A stretch of DNA of 64,000 nt from JAODBQ01 sp047602055 (GCA_047602055.1 JASGIG010000001.1:2108001-2172000); one strand, 5' to 3'; counted from the first letter of the stretch, positions 33,650-43,462 are shown. The notes: generated by a model from the letters alone, not told the origin. Translations and numbers: made by a program.

Positions 33650-36600
33650 TCACGCCGGCACCGGCTCGGGCGCGGGGATCAGCTCGCGCAGGAAGCCGAC
33701 GAGGTAGTGGGCCGGGCTCGTGCCGCGCTTGATCGGGACGACGAGCTGCTTCTGGTCCTCCTTGACGAACGCCTCGCGGTTGAGGCGCCGCAGGCGCATC
33801 TCCTCGCTGGTCTTCAGCTCGATCGGCGACAGGCGGGCCTGGTGCGACTGGACCTGCAGGTCGCGCAGGCCGAGGCGGTGGCACTCGGCGCGCAGCGCGC
33901 CCACGTCGAGCAGCGCCTCGGCGGCAGGGGGAATTGGACCGTAACGGTCCTCCCACTCGGCGCGGATGTCGTCGACCTCGGCGGCGGTGGTCACGCTGGC
34001 CAGGCGGCGGTACGCCTCCAGGCGCAGCTCCTCCTTCTCGACGTAGTCCTTCGGCAGGAACGCATCGGTGGGCACGTCGAGCTTGACCTCGCTCGGCTCC
34101 TTCACCGGCTCGCCCTTCATCTCGCCGACGGCCTCGGTGACCATCTGGCAGTACAGGTCGTAGCCGACCGCGGCGATGTGCCCGCTCTGCGCCTCGCCGA
34201 GCAGGTTGCCGGCGCCGCGGATCTCCAGGTCCCTCATCGCGATCTTGAACCCGGAGCCGAGGTCGGTGGCCTCGCCGATCGTCTTCAGCCGCTCGTAGGC
34301 CTCATCCGTCAACCGCGCCTCGGCGGGGTGGAACAGGTAGGCGTACGCCCGCGAGCCGCTGCGGCCGACGCGGCCGCGCAGCTGGTGCATCTGCCCGAGG
34401 CCGAGCAGGTCGGCGCGCTCCACGACGAGCGTGTTCACCGTCGGCATGTCGATGCCGCTCTCGATGATCGTCGTGCACACCAGGACGTCGTAGCGACCCT
34501 CCCAGAAGTCGACGACCACCTGCTCCAGCGTGCCCTCGTCCATCTGCCCGTGGGCGATGGCGATGCGCGCCTCGGGCACCAGCTCGCGCAAGCGGCCGGC
34601 GGCCATCTCGATCGTCTGCACCCGGTTGTGCACCCAGAACACCTGACCCTCGCGCAGCAGCTCGCGGCGGATGGCCTCGACGGCGACGCGCTCGTCGTAG
34701 CCGCCGACGTAGGTGAGGATCGGCTGGCGGTCGGCCGGGGCGGTCTGCAGCAGCGACAGGTCGCGGATGCCGACGAGGCTCATCTCCAGCGTGCGCGGGA
34801 TCGGCGTGGCCGACAGCGTGAGGACGTCGACGTTCGTCTTCAGCTTCTTCATCGCCTCCTTGGCCTGCACGCCGAAGCGCTGCTCCTCGTCGACCACCAG
34901 CAGGCCGAGGTCCTTGAACTTGACGCCGTCCTGCAGCAGGCGGTGGGTGCCGATGACGCAGTCGATCTCGCCGGACTCCAGGCCGGCGAGCACCTGGCGG
35001 GCCTCCTTGGCGGTGAGGAAGCGGCTGAGCACCTCGACGCGGATCGGGTAGCCGGCGAAGCGGTCGGCGAACGTGTTGCCGTGCTGCGTCGCCAGCAGCG
35101 TCGTCGGCGCGAGCACCGCCACCTGCTTGCCGTCCTGGATCGCCTTGAACGCCGCCCGGATGGCCACCTCGGTCTTGCCGAAGCCGACGTCGCCGCACAG
35201 CAGCCGGTCCATCGGGTAGGCCCGCTCCATGTCCTGCTTGATGTCGTCGATCGCCTTGCGCTGGTCGGCCGTCTCGACGTAGGGGAAGGCGTCCTCCATC
35301 TCGTGCTGCCACGGCGTGTCCATGCCGAACGCATGGCCGGGCGCGTTGACCCGCTGCTGGTACAGCAGCACCAGCTCCTGGGCGATCTCGCGCACAGCGG
35401 AGCGGACCTTGCTCTTGGCCTTGGCGAAGTCGGCGCCGCCGAGGCGGTGCAGCACCGGGGTCTCGCCGCCGACGTACTGGCGCAGCGCGTCGATCTGGTC
35501 GCTCGGGACGTAGAGCTTGTCGCCGCCCTTGTAGGACAGCAGCAGGTAGTCGCGCTCGGTGCCGCCGATCGTGCGCTTGGCCATGCCCTCGTACTTGCCG
35601 ACGCCGTGCTGGTAGTGGACGACGTACGCGCCCGGCTTGAGGTCCTCGAAGACGCTGGCGCCCTCGCGCTTGCGCGGCCTGGCGCGGCGGTGGGCGCGGC
35701 GCCGGCCGGTGAGGTCGGCCTCGGCGATGACGGCGAGCTTGGCGGCGGGGATCGTGCAGCCGCGGTGCAGCGGGGCGACGGCGATCGTGCCGCCCGGCTT
35801 GGTGAGGTCGGTGCCGGCGCCGGCGATCTTGAAGTCGAGGCCGCGGTCGAGCAGCAGGCTGTTGAGCCGCTGGGCCGAGCCGGGTCCGTCGGCGGCGACC
35901 ACCACCGTGTAGTGCTCGGCGAGGAGGTCGCGGCAGGCGGTTGCCGAGCCCCTCGCCGTCGCCGACCACCGGGCCCCAACCGCTGGCGCCGACCATCGGC
36001 GACCCCGGCGACTCGGGCGTGGCCGCGATCGTCCACACGCTGTGCTGTTGCCCGATGAGTCGATCCGACTGGGCATGCAGGCGGGGGAAGGCGACGTCGG
36101 CGTCACGGGCCCAGGTGCCGGCCAGCGTGCGAGCCAGGTCGTCCTCCTCGGCGAGCAGGTCGTTGGCCCGGTCGCGCATCCGCCGCGGCTCGACGAGCAC
36201 GACCTTCGCCGCGGTCGGCTGGCCGACCGCCGCCGGCAGGGTCGGCAGGACGTCGGTGAGCAGCTGCTCGTCGTCGGTCAGCCACGGCAGCCAGCTCTCC
36301 ATCCCGTCGAACAGCGCGCCCTCGGCGAGGCGCTCCCACTGCTCGCGGCCCCACGGCTGCTCGGCGACGAGCTTGCTGGCGCGGGCGCGGACCTCGTCGT
36401 CGGGGACCAGCTCGCGGGCCGGGAAGATCAGCACCTCGTCGAGGTCGTCGGTGCTGCGCTGATCGTTGACGCTGAACGTGGTCAGCCGGTCGACCTCGTC
36501 GCCCCACAGGTCGATGCGGATCGGCGCATCCGCGGTCGACGGGTAGACGTCGAGGATCGCGCCGCGCATCGCCACCTCGCCGCGGTGCTCGACGAGCTGC

Positions 36601-37088
36601 TCGCGCCGGTAGCCGAGCTCGACCAGGCGGCGCAGCACGGCATCGGGGTCGAGCACGTCGCCCCTGGCGACGCGCACCGGCTCGATCGTCGTGGCGCCAG
36701 GCCCGAGGCGCTGCAGCAGGGCGCGGACACCGGCCACGACGATCGCCGGAGTCCGCTCAGGCGTGCGCAGCCGCCAGAGCACCTCCAGGCGGCGGCCCAT
36801 CGTCTCCACGCTCGGGCTGACCCGCTCGAACGGCAGGGTCTCCCACGCCGGGAACAGGACGACGTCGCCGTCGGGCATGTACTGGCACAGGTCGTCGTAC
36901 AGCTGCCCGGCGTCGGTGCCGGTCGGCGTGGCGACGACGAGCGGCCGGCGTCCGGAGAGCTGGGCGAGGGCGGCGACGCTGAGGGCGCGGCCGGCTTCGG
37001 GGACGGCGACGAGCCCGTTCGGATCACCGATCGCCTGGGTGAGCGCCGGCTCCGAGCGCAGCAGGAGCGGGAGGTCTTCCAGGCGCAT
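33650..37088 (-). CDS. mfd: Mfd transcription-repair coupling factor, one frameshift
   Basis: ATP-driven translocase that removes stalled RNA polymerase and recruits UvrA. The N-terminal UvrB-like part (WETLPFERVSPS, GEVAMRGAILDVYPS), RNA-polymerase-binding domain (LKPGAYVVHYQHGVGKYEGM), RecG-like motor (DRLLCGDVGFGKTEVA, VVDEEQRFGVQAKE, LSATPIPRTLEMS, GRVGRSG) and TRCF C-terminus are all found. One extra C near 35940 splits it between EGLGNR and RDLLAEHYTVVVAADGPG. ATG 37088 (MRLEDLPLLL) is chosen over 37136. About 1145 aa, as usual. Confidence 0.92.
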
Positions 37089-37136
37089 GCGGCGCCCAAG
37101 GGTACCGACGCCCTGGCGTCCGCCGTCGTGAGCCAC

Positions 37137-37257
37137 CTTGTCGCGCCTCGACCGGAAGGTTTCCGGTCAGGGCGCGACAAGTCGTGGGTGGGCGATGGCG
37201 CTCTGTCGGCGTCGTGTCGCGCCTCGACCGGAAGGTTTCCGGTCAGGGCGCGACAAG
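37137..37257. repeat. Hairpin repeat family P, two copies
   Basis: Copies at about 37137-37181 and 37213-37257 are nearly identical. Each is a near-perfect hairpin with arms TGTCGCGCC and GACCGGAA and their complements around AGGTTTCC. The second copy covers the 3' end and stop codon of the PPTase gene. They lie upstream of mfd and may end transcription before it. Confidence 0.85.
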
Positions 37258-37875
37258 TCGGGGTGGTTGGTGGACGACGGCGAGGGCGAGCCAGCGAGTG
37301 CCGGCGTGGGCGAAGCGGCCGGGGACGACCAGGAGGCCGTCCATCTCGGCGGTGAACGTGTCGCCGGCGACTGACACGCGGGCGTCGTGGTGGTCGACGA
37401 GGCGGCCGCCGAGCGTGCTCCACGCCTTGTAGGCCGCCTCCTTGAGGCAGAACGCAAGGTGGGCGTCGATGCCGGCCTCGTCGGGGCGCAGGATCAGGCG
37501 GGCCATGCCGTCCGACAGCGCGGCGTCGTCCTCGACGTCGACGCCGAGCGCGGCGACGGCCGGGTCCGACGAGACCGCCGCCACCGCCACCTCACGGTCG
37601 TGGGCCAGCGAGCCGATGACGCCGTCCGGTAGCACCGGCGCCCGCGTCGGCCCGACCGGGATCGCCACGTCGGCGCCGAGCAGTGAACGCAGCAGCGCTC
37701 GCCCGCTGGCCAGCTCGTTGCGGCGTTTGTCGACGGCGCGGGCGACGGCGGCGCGCTCCACGTCGTGGAGGCCGGCGACATCGGTGGGGGAGATCAGCCG
37801 GGCGCCGGTGCGTACCCCGGCAGGCGCCAGCGACGCCAGCGCGTCCGCGACATCGACCGTTCGTGCGCTCGTCAC
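37243..37875 (-). CDS. 4'-phosphopantetheinyl transferase (Sfp/EntD-like)
   Basis: Transfers phosphopantetheine from CoA to carrier proteins. Family motifs are GSLAHDREVAVAAV, the Mg-binding LGVDVEDD and FCLKEAAYKAWSTLGG. 210 aa. GTG 37875 has CGGAG 9 bases upstream; the longer ATG 37920 form would run into the pth end region. The last codons and the TGA are part of repeat P. It follows pth on the same strand. Confidence 0.88.
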   Translation of the reverse strand: MTSARTVDVADALASLAPAGVRTGARLISPTDVAGLHDVERAAVARAVDKRRNELASGRALLRSLLGADVAIPVGPTRAPVLPDGVIGSLAHDREVAVAAVSSDPAVAALGVDVEDDAALSDGMARLILRPDEAGIDAHLAFCLKEAAYKAWSTLGGRLVDHHDARVSVAGDTFTAEMDGLLVVPGRFAHAGTRWLALAVVHQPPRLVAP

Positions 37876-37953
37876 AAACGTTGGCTCCGATGACCTCGAC
37901 CGACAGGAGCGAGCGAGCATCGGCGAGCGAACGATGGAGGTCGCAGCACGACC

Positions 37954-38529
37954 TCACTGGCCATTCGTCTGGCGCATCGCCGCGTCGATGCCGTCGGTGA
38001 CGATCAGCTCGACGGCGTCGGCGGCACGCTCGACGGCGACGTCGAGCAACTCGCGCTGCGCTGGTGGCAGCCGCGACAGGACGTGGTCGGCGCCGCGCTC
38101 CTTGGACGGCGGCTTGCCGATGCCGATGCGCACCCGCAGGTAGTCCTGGGTGTGCAGGTGGGCGGTGATGCTGCGCAGGCCGTTGTTGCCGGCGAGCCCG
38201 CCGCCGGCCTTGACCCGCACCATCCCGGGCGGCAGGTCGAGCTCGTCGTGGACGATCACCAGCGAGCCGAGGTCGGTGAACCCGTGGCGCTTCATCAGTG
38301 CCCGCACGGCGATGCCGCTGTCGTTCATGTAGGTCGTCGGGAACGCGAGCAGCGCCCGCCGAGCGCCGATCGACACCTCGCTGACGAGGGCGCGGTCGCG
38401 CGTCGCCGCCTTCCACGAGCCGCCGTGACGCGCCGCGACGAGCCGGACCGTCTCCTCACCGACGTTGTGCCGGGTGCGGGCGTACTCCCTGCCGGGGTTG
38501 CCCAGGCCGACGACGAGTGCGTCGAGCAC
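37954..38529 (-). CDS. pth: Peptidyl-tRNA hydrolase
   Basis: Releases tRNA from prematurely dropped peptidyl-tRNA. Signature VVGLGNPGREYARTRHNVG (catalytic His), TYMNDSG, HDELDLPPG, GGGLAGNNGLRSI and RIGIGKP are intact. 191 aa, full length. GTG 38529 is 12 bp after the rplY stop; the rplY-pth pair is conserved across bacteria. Confidence 0.96.
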   Translation of the reverse strand: MLDALVVGLGNPGREYARTRHNVGEETVRLVAARHGGSWKAATRDRALVSEVSIGARRALLAFPTTYMNDSGIAVRALMKRHGFTDLGSLVIVHDELDLPPGMVRVKAGGGLAGNNGLRSITAHLHTQDYLRVRIGIGKPPSKERGADHVLSRLPPAQRELLDVAVERAADAVELIVTDGIDAAMRQTNGQ

Positions 38530-38541
38530 CGCCGCCGCAGA

Positions 38542-39201
38542 TCAGTCGGCGGCCGGGGCCTCGCCGCCAGCGGCCTCGCCCTCGGCAGCAGCCTCGCCGC
38601 CCTCGGCGCCCTCGCCCTCGGCGGCATCCGACTGCAGCTCGCTGGCGCGCATCACCAGGATCGTCACGACTGGGGTGTCCGGGTCGCCGGTGGCGGTGAC
38701 GCCGTGCGGCATCGGCACGTCGCCGAGGCGGATGACGTCGCCCGGCTGCATGTCGGTGACGTCGACGACGAACTCGTTGGGCATGTTCGTCGGGGTCGTG
38801 GTGACCTCGATCGTGTCGACGGCCGGGTCGACCAGGCCACCCTCGGCGAGCACCGCCTTGGCCTCGCCCTCGAGGCGCAGCGGCACGGCGACGGTGATCT
38901 CCTCGTTCATGTTGACCTGGAGGAAGTCGATGTGGTTGACCGTGCGCTTGATCGGGTGGCGCTGCAGTTCCTTGACGACCGCCGGGTAGCTGCGCCCGTC
39001 GACCTGTAGGTCGAGGACGGTGTTGACCCCGGCCGGCCCGCTGAGGGCGATGCGCAGGTCGCGCCGTTCGACGGTGACGCTGACCGGGGTCATCCCGTGC
39101 CCGTAGAGGACGCCCGGGATGTGGCCCTCGGCGCGGAGCCGGCGAGAAGCGGCCGAGCCGGTGGCGCGGCCGGTGTTGGCGACGAGTGGGGTTTGCGGCA
39201 T
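38542..39201 (-). CDS. rplY: 50S ribosomal protein L25, CTC type
   Basis: 5S-rRNA-binding protein of the general-stress (Ctc) type. N-terminal L25 domain (TGSAASRRLRAEGHIPGVLYG, LQRHPIKRTVNHIDFLQV) and C-terminal TL5-like beta domain (MPNEFVVDVTDMQPGDVI), with an acidic Gly/Ala/Glu tail. 219 aa. ATG 39201 begins MPQTPLVANTG; upstream frame extensions run back into prs. Between prs and pth on one strand. Confidence 0.95.
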   Translation of the reverse strand: MPQTPLVANTGRATGSAASRRLRAEGHIPGVLYGHGMTPVSVTVERRDLRIALSGPAGVNTVLDLQVDGRSYPAVVKELQRHPIKRTVNHIDFLQVNMNEEITVAVPLRLEGEAKAVLAEGGLVDPAVDTIEVTTTPTNMPNEFVVDVTDMQPGDVIRLGDVPMPHGVTATGDPDTPVVTILVMRASELQSDAAEGEGAEGGEAAAEGEAAGGEAPAAD

Positions 39202-39251
39202 GACGGCCTCGCGAGCTTCAGATCGAAGAAAGAACGCAGCAACGCTACCGG

Positions 39252-40241
39252 TCAGGCTTGATTTTCCCCGCCGAAGATCTCGCTGACGCTGGTGTCGTCG
39301 AACACCGCGTTGAGGGCGTCGGCGATGAGCGGGGCGATCGACAGCACCTCGATCTTGTCGATCTGCTTCTCCGACGGCAGTGGCAGCGTGTTCGTCAGCA
39401 CCACCCGGTCGAGCGGGGCGTTCTTCAGCCGGTCGACCGCCGGGCCGCTGAGCACGCCGTGCGTGGCCATCGCCCACACCTCGGTGGCGCCCCGGTGCAT
39501 CAGCAGCTCGGCCGCCGAGACGATCGTGCCGCCGGAGTCGATCATGTCGTCGGTGAGGATGCACAGCCGCCCGTCGACGTCGCCGATCACCTCCTTGGCC
39601 TCGGCGACGTTGGCCGTGCCCTTCGGGCGGCGCTTGTAGATGAACGCCAGGTCGGCGCCCTTGTCGTTGAGGTGCTGGGCCATCCGCTCGGCGACCTTGA
39701 TGCGGCCGGCGTCGGGTGAGACGATCACCGGGTTGTCGGCGTGAGCGCGGACGTAGTCCTCGAGTACCGGCATCGCCGTGAGGTGGTCGACCGGACCGTC
39801 GAAGAAGCCCTGGATCTGGCCGCTGTGCAGGTCGATCGACACCATTCGCTTGGCGCCCGCGGCCTTGATCATGTCGGCGATCAGCCGGGCGGTGATCGGT
39901 TCGCGCCCCTCGGCCTTGCGGTCCTGGCGGGCGTAGCCGTAGAACGGGCAGACGGCGGTGATCCGCTTGGCCGACGCACGGTACGCGGTGTCGATCATGA
40001 TCAGCTGCTCCATGATCGAGTCGTTGACACTCCGCCCGTCGCAGCCGTAGTGGGTCTGCATGATGAACACGTCGGCACCGCGGATGCTCTCGGCGAAGCG
40101 GGGGCGGACCTCGCCGTTGGCGAACTCGACGAGGTTCGGGTCGCCGAGCTCCAGCCCGAGGTGGGCGGCCACCTCCTCGGCCAGCGCCGGGTGGGTGCGA
40201 CCGGAGTAGAGCGCCAGCCGTTTGGTGGTGAGCTTCTCCAT
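39252..40241 (-). CDS. prs: Ribose-phosphate pyrophosphokinase
   Basis: Makes PRPP from ribose-5-phosphate and ATP for nucleotide, His and Trp synthesis. Class I motifs FANGEVRPRFAESIRGADVF, YGYARQDRK, DLHSGQIQGFF, VSPDAGRIKVAE and the PRPP loop CILTDDMIDSGGTI are intact. 329 aa. It follows glmU by 18 bp; glmU-prs-rplY-pth is a common Gram-positive order. Confidence 0.97.
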   Translation of the reverse strand: MEKLTTKRLALYSGRTHPALAEEVAAHLGLELGDPNLVEFANGEVRPRFAESIRGADVFIMQTHYGCDGRSVNDSIMEQLIMIDTAYRASAKRITAVCPFYGYARQDRKAEGREPITARLIADMIKAAGAKRMVSIDLHSGQIQGFFDGPVDHLTAMPVLEDYVRAHADNPVIVSPDAGRIKVAERMAQHLNDKGADLAFIYKRRPKGTANVAEAKEVIGDVDGRLCILTDDMIDSGGTIVSAAELLMHRGATEVWAMATHGVLSGPAVDRLKNAPLDRVVLTNTLPLPSEKQIDKIEVLSIAPLIADALNAVFDDTSVSEIFGGENQA

Positions 40242-40259
40242 CGCCGGCGTCCTCCCGAT

Positions 40260-41357
40260 TCAGTCCGAGGTCGCAGTGTAGAAGGCCCCGGTCACGGCGC
40301 CCGCAGGCACCGAGCTGCCCGATGGCAGGTGGGCGAACGGCCCGACGCGAGCGCCGTCGCCGATCTCGCAGTCGCGCCCGACGGTGTTCTCGACGATGCT
40401 GTCGGTCCCCACGCTGCTGTCGACGAGACGGGTGTCCGGGCCGATCTCGCAGCCGTCGGCGATCGACGTCGTGCCCTGCAGGATCGTGCCCGGGTAGATC
40501 GTGATGTCCCGGCCGAGCGTCACGGTGACGTCGACGAACGTCTGGCGCGGGTCGAGCATCGTCACCCCGTTCATCAGCCAGTGGCGATTGGTGCGGCTGC
40601 GCAGCTCGCGCTCGGCGAGGGCCAGCTGCCAGCGGTCGTTGACACCTTGGGTCTCCTCGGCCTCGGCGCTGACCGACCCGATGCGGTGGCCCATCGCCGC
40701 CAGCGAGCCGATCACATCGGTGAGGTAGTACTCGCCCTGGGCGTTGACCGGGGTGACGTGGCGCAGCGCTGGTCCGAGCAGGTCGCGGCGGAACGCGTAC
40801 ATCGACGTGTTGACCTCGCGGATCTCACGCTCCTCCGCCGACGCGTCGCGCTGCTCGACGATGCGCAGCACCCGCCCCTCGCCGGACTTCGACGGGGCGC
40901 GCACGACCCGGCCGTAGCCGGTGGGGTCGTCGAGCTTGGTGGTCAGCAGCGTGGCCGCGTACTCGTTGACGAGGTGCTCGGTGACCAGCGCGTCGAGCGT
41001 CTCGGGGCGCAGCAGCGGGGTGTCGCCGGGGAGGACGACCACGGTCGACGTATCGTCGAGGTCGTCGCCAGGGAAGGCCGTGAGCCCGACGAGCGTCGCG
41101 TCGCCGGTGCCGCGCTGCACGGTCTGCTCGACGAAGCTGACCCGCGCCCACGTCGGCGCCTGCTCCTGGACCTTCTTCGTCACCCGCTCGGCACCGTGGC
41201 CGACGACGACGACCGTGCGCTCGACGTCCAGGCCGGCGAGTGCGTGGATGACGTGCATCACCATCGGCCGGCCGCAGATCAGGTGCAGCGGCTTCGGGCG
41301 CGCGGAGCGCATCCTGGCGCCCTCGCCGGCGGCGAGGACGATCGCGGAGACTGCCAT
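40260..41357 (-). CDS. glmU: GlmU, short form lacking the acetyltransferase site
   Basis: UDP-GlcNAc pyrophosphorylase for cell-wall precursors. The uridylyltransferase domain is complete (VLAAGEGARMRSARPKPLH, GTGDATLVGL, LPGDTPLL, GYGRVVR, EVNTSMYAF, QGVNDRWQLALAE). The left-handed beta-helix begins (NGVTMLDPRQTFVDV, YPGTILQGTT) but the protein stops at 365 aa after VGPFAHLPSG. Normal GlmU continues about 90 residues that hold the acetyl-CoA site and catalytic His. No frameshift is apparent at the stop. Acetylation of glucosamine-1-phosphate must come from elsewhere. Confidence 0.92.
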   Translation of the reverse strand: MAVSAIVLAAGEGARMRSARPKPLHLICGRPMVMHVIHALAGLDVERTVVVVGHGAERVTKKVQEQAPTWARVSFVEQTVQRGTGDATLVGLTAFPGDDLDDTSTVVVLPGDTPLLRPETLDALVTEHLVNEYAATLLTTKLDDPTGYGRVVRAPSKSGEGRVLRIVEQRDASAEEREIREVNTSMYAFRRDLLGPALRHVTPVNAQGEYYLTDVIGSLAAMGHRIGSVSAEAEETQGVNDRWQLALAERELRSRTNRHWLMNGVTMLDPRQTFVDVTVTLGRDITIYPGTILQGTTSIADGCEIGPDTRLVDSSVGTDSIVENTVGRDCEIGDGARVGPFAHLPSGSSVPAGAVTGAFYTATSD

Positions 41358-41534
41358 GGGTCCGTTCTATCGCGTGAGCTTGCCGGAGCGGCTTCGACGG
41401 CTTCGGTTCGTGGTGGGCTTCATCCGTGAGGTGCGCGGCGACGCACTCGACCGTGGACGAGTCACGAGCCGCCGGGGCGCGGCCTGCATCGCCGAGGCGC
41501 ACGAGCACCTGTTGCGCGACATCCCCGATCGCCC

Positions 41535-41960
41535 GTGGCGGAGGTTCACGCCGAGGCCGCCGCCGCATCGCTGGCCGATGCCGGCCTGTCGTTCGGCGAC
41601 GTCGACGCCTGCTTCTGCGCCGAAGGCCGCCCGTCGACCCCGCGCTGCGACGACTGTGGCGAGCTGATCTGGTACTCGCTCCGGTTCTGCCCGTTCTGCC
41701 GCTCCCGCTCGGTGACCTACGTCGACGTGTCCGGCCGCGGCACCGTCGACACGTTCGCCATCATCATCCGCGGCGCCAGCCCCTTGCGGGACACTGGGCC
41801 CCGCACGTGCTGGCCTACGTCGAGCTCGACGAGGGCCCGATCGTGATGACCAACATCGTCGCCGCCGACCCCGAGACCGTCCGGATCGGCCGAGCGGTGC
41901 ACGTTCGTCTGGGAGCCCGCCGGCGACGGCGACCAGATCCCGAGGTTCACCCCGGCCTGA
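41535..41960 (+). pseudogene. Remnant: thiolase N-terminal piece joined to a DUF35/OB-fold protein
   Basis: The first part (VHAEAAAASLADAGLSFGDVD) looks like the start region of a thiolase. It runs directly into a DUF35-type zinc ribbon (CDDCGELIWYSLRFCPFC) and OB-fold (VTYVDVSGRGTVDTFAII). The frame then shifts near 41795 (HVLAYVELDEGPIVMTNIV continues) and again near 41904, ending IPRFTPA at TGA 41960. Thiolase and DUF35 genes are normally neighbours in fatty-acid or steroid operons, so a deletion has fused their remains. Not expected to be functional. Confidence 0.7.
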
Positions 41961-42014
41961 CCGTCGTGAGGCGGCGAGGCCCAGGTTTCGTGGTCTCCGC
42001 TCGCCGCCCGGCAC

Positions 42015-42359
42015 ATGGGCGAGCACGAGGGCGATCTGCACATGCCGCACCACGCCGTGATCGAGACGGCGTCAGTCCTGCGGGCCTGGGTCCGGCGGGG
42101 CGGGATCGCCGAGTCCCGCGCCATGGCGGCCCTCGCCGATCTCGGCGATCTGCCTGCGCAGCGCTGGCCAGGCGAGCCCCTGCTGGCGCGTCTGTGGGAG
42201 TTGCGCGACAGCGTCACCGCCTACGACGCGAGCTACGTGTCGCTCGCCGACCTGCTCGACGCCGACCTGCTGACCGCCGATCACCGTCTGGCACTCGGGG
42301 TGCACGGCCTCACATCGTGCCGGGTGGTGACGCTCGCCGCCGATCTGGGTGCGACCTGA
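42015..42359 (+). pseudogene. N-terminally truncated VapC-like PIN-domain toxin
   Basis: 114 residues matching the middle and end of VapC toxins: MPHHAVIETASVLRAWVRRG, YDASYVSLADLLDADLLTADHRLA (the DASY and TADxxLA acidic strands). The first about 40 residues with the leading catalytic Asp are missing, and no VapB antitoxin is nearby. It lies in the same degraded patch as the thiolase/DUF35 remnant and ends 20 bp before the tRNA-Gln gene. Confidence 0.7.
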
Positions 42360-42379
42360 CGCAGTCGGCACGGTCCTCG

Positions 42380-42450
42380 CTCCGGGGAGAGGACTCGAAC
42401 CCCTATACGCGGCACCAAAAACCGCTGTCCTACCATTGAACGACCCCGGA
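42380..42450 (-). tRNA. tRNA-Gln (anticodon TTG)
   Basis: A cloverleaf can be drawn: acceptor TCCGGGG pairs with CCCCGGA, the T arm is AGGGG-TTCGAGT-CCTCT (fair pairing), and the anticodon stem GCGGT/GCCGC encloses TTTTGGT, giving anticodon TTG. The discriminator base is G and CCA is not encoded. It is on the minus strand, next to the degraded patch. Confidence 0.93.
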
Positions 42451-42516
42451 CGGTCGGCTCGCAGGCTACCGACGGAGTTGGGCGGCCAGCCGCCGGCCGG
42501 TAGCGTCTGCCGAGCT

Positions 42517-42615
42517 ATGGGCTCGTTGATCAAGAAGCGCCGCAAGCGCATGCGCAAGAAGAAGCACAAGAAGATGCTGCGGCGCACGCGCCACCAGCGC
42601 CAGCGCGGCAAGTGA
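42517..42615 (+). CDS. Ribosomal protein bS22 (AURKAIP1/COX24-like), 32 residues
   Basis: An extremely basic mini-protein whose sequence (MGSLIKKRRKRMRKKKHKK...) matches the 33-residue actinobacterial small-subunit protein bS22 near the decoding centre. It is too short for most gene finders. ATG 42517 has no Shine-Dalgarno site; a TAGCGT -10 box ends 10 bases upstream, so the leader is very short. Two hairpins follow the stop. Confidence 0.92.
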   Translation: MGSLIKKRRKRMRKKKHKKMLRRTRHQRQRGK

Positions 42616-42650
42616 TCCGACGCCGTTCGGCGTCCCCCGGCTGATCTGCT

Positions 42651-42676
42651 CGACGACCGCCTCAGGGCGGTCGTCG
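42651..42676. terminator. Hairpin terminator between bS22 and ispE
   Basis: A perfect 11-bp stem (CGACGACCGCC with its complement) around TCAG, 36 bp after the bS22 stop. A smaller GACGCC/GGCGTC hairpin precedes it. It lies between converging genes and has no T-run, as is usual in this class. Confidence 0.7.
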
Positions 42677-42693
42677 TCGCGTCCGGCGACCGG

Positions 42694-43425
42694 TCAGATC
42701 GTGCGAGTGAAGATCACGGTGGCCTCGTCGAGGCGGTCGGCGATGCGTTCGTGGTGGCCCGGCAGGAACCAGGTCGCCCCGCTGCCGGTGAGCGTCGGGG
42801 CGACGCCGGCGGCGCGGGCGATGCGCGTCCGCCAGGCGGCCAGCTCCGGGACGGCGTGCAGCGCTGCCGGTTCGAGATCGTTCGGGCCGTCGGCGGTCGG
42901 GCCGCCGAGATCGTCCCAGGCGCGGTAGACCGCAGGCGTGCCGACGTGCAGCGGCGGCACGACGAGCGTGACGTCCAGCGGCTCGGTCGCCAGCGGCTCG
43001 ACGATCTCGCCGATGCCGCGGACGCGGGTCCGGCCACCGACCATGCAGAACGGGATGTCGGCGCCGAGCCGGGACGCGGCGACGAGGTCGGTGAACCCGG
43101 CCCAGCGGAAGACCGCGGCGGCGTCGGCGGAACCGCCGCCGAGCCCGCCACCGTGGGGGATGCGCTTGTGCACGTGGACGCCGGCTTCACGCCCCGCGAG
43201 CCGCAGCGCCTTGGCGACGAGGTTGGTCTCGTCGAGCGGCATGCCGTCGGCGAACGGCCCGCTGGCGCTCAGCCCGTCGCCGCCGGGCGTGATCGTCAGC
43301 GTGTCGGCCAGCGCCAGCGTGACCATCTCGGCGTCGATGAGGTGGTACCCGTCGTCGCGCACCCCGGTGATCCGCAGCGACAACGTCAGCTTGGCGGGCG
43401 CCAAGATCTCGACCGCCGCCGCCAC
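42694..43425 (-). CDS. ispE: 4-diphosphocytidyl-2-C-methyl-D-erythritol kinase
   Basis: GHMP kinase of the MEP isoprenoid pathway. LAPAKLTLSLRITGVRDDGYH, the ATP loop PHGGGLGGGSADAA (canonical IPxGAGLGGGS type), and the C-terminal LTGSGATWF are present. GTG 43425 begins VAAAVEILAPAKL; the longer frame would start inside hairpin repeat T. It is 243 aa, slightly short. It follows ksgA, the usual order. Confidence 0.93.
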   Translation of the reverse strand: MAAAVEILAPAKLTLSLRITGVRDDGYHLIDAEMVTLALADTLTITPGGDGLSASGPFADGMPLDETNLVAKALRLAGREAGVHVHKRIPHGGGLGGGSADAAAVFRWAGFTDLVAASRLGADIPFCMVGGRTRVRGIGEIVEPLATEPLDVTLVVPPLHVGTPAVYRAWDDLGGPTADGPNDLEPAALHAVPELAAWRTRIARAAGVAPTLTGSGATWFLPGHHERIADRLDEATVIFTRTI

Positions 43426-43462
43426 GCTGGAGATCGTAGGCGGGCCGTCCCCGCAGCGCGAC

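Noticed and set aside
41367..42053. Minus-strand open frame of 228 codons upstream of glmU
   Set aside because: Arg/Gly-rich shadow of the degraded DUF35 region; no motif.
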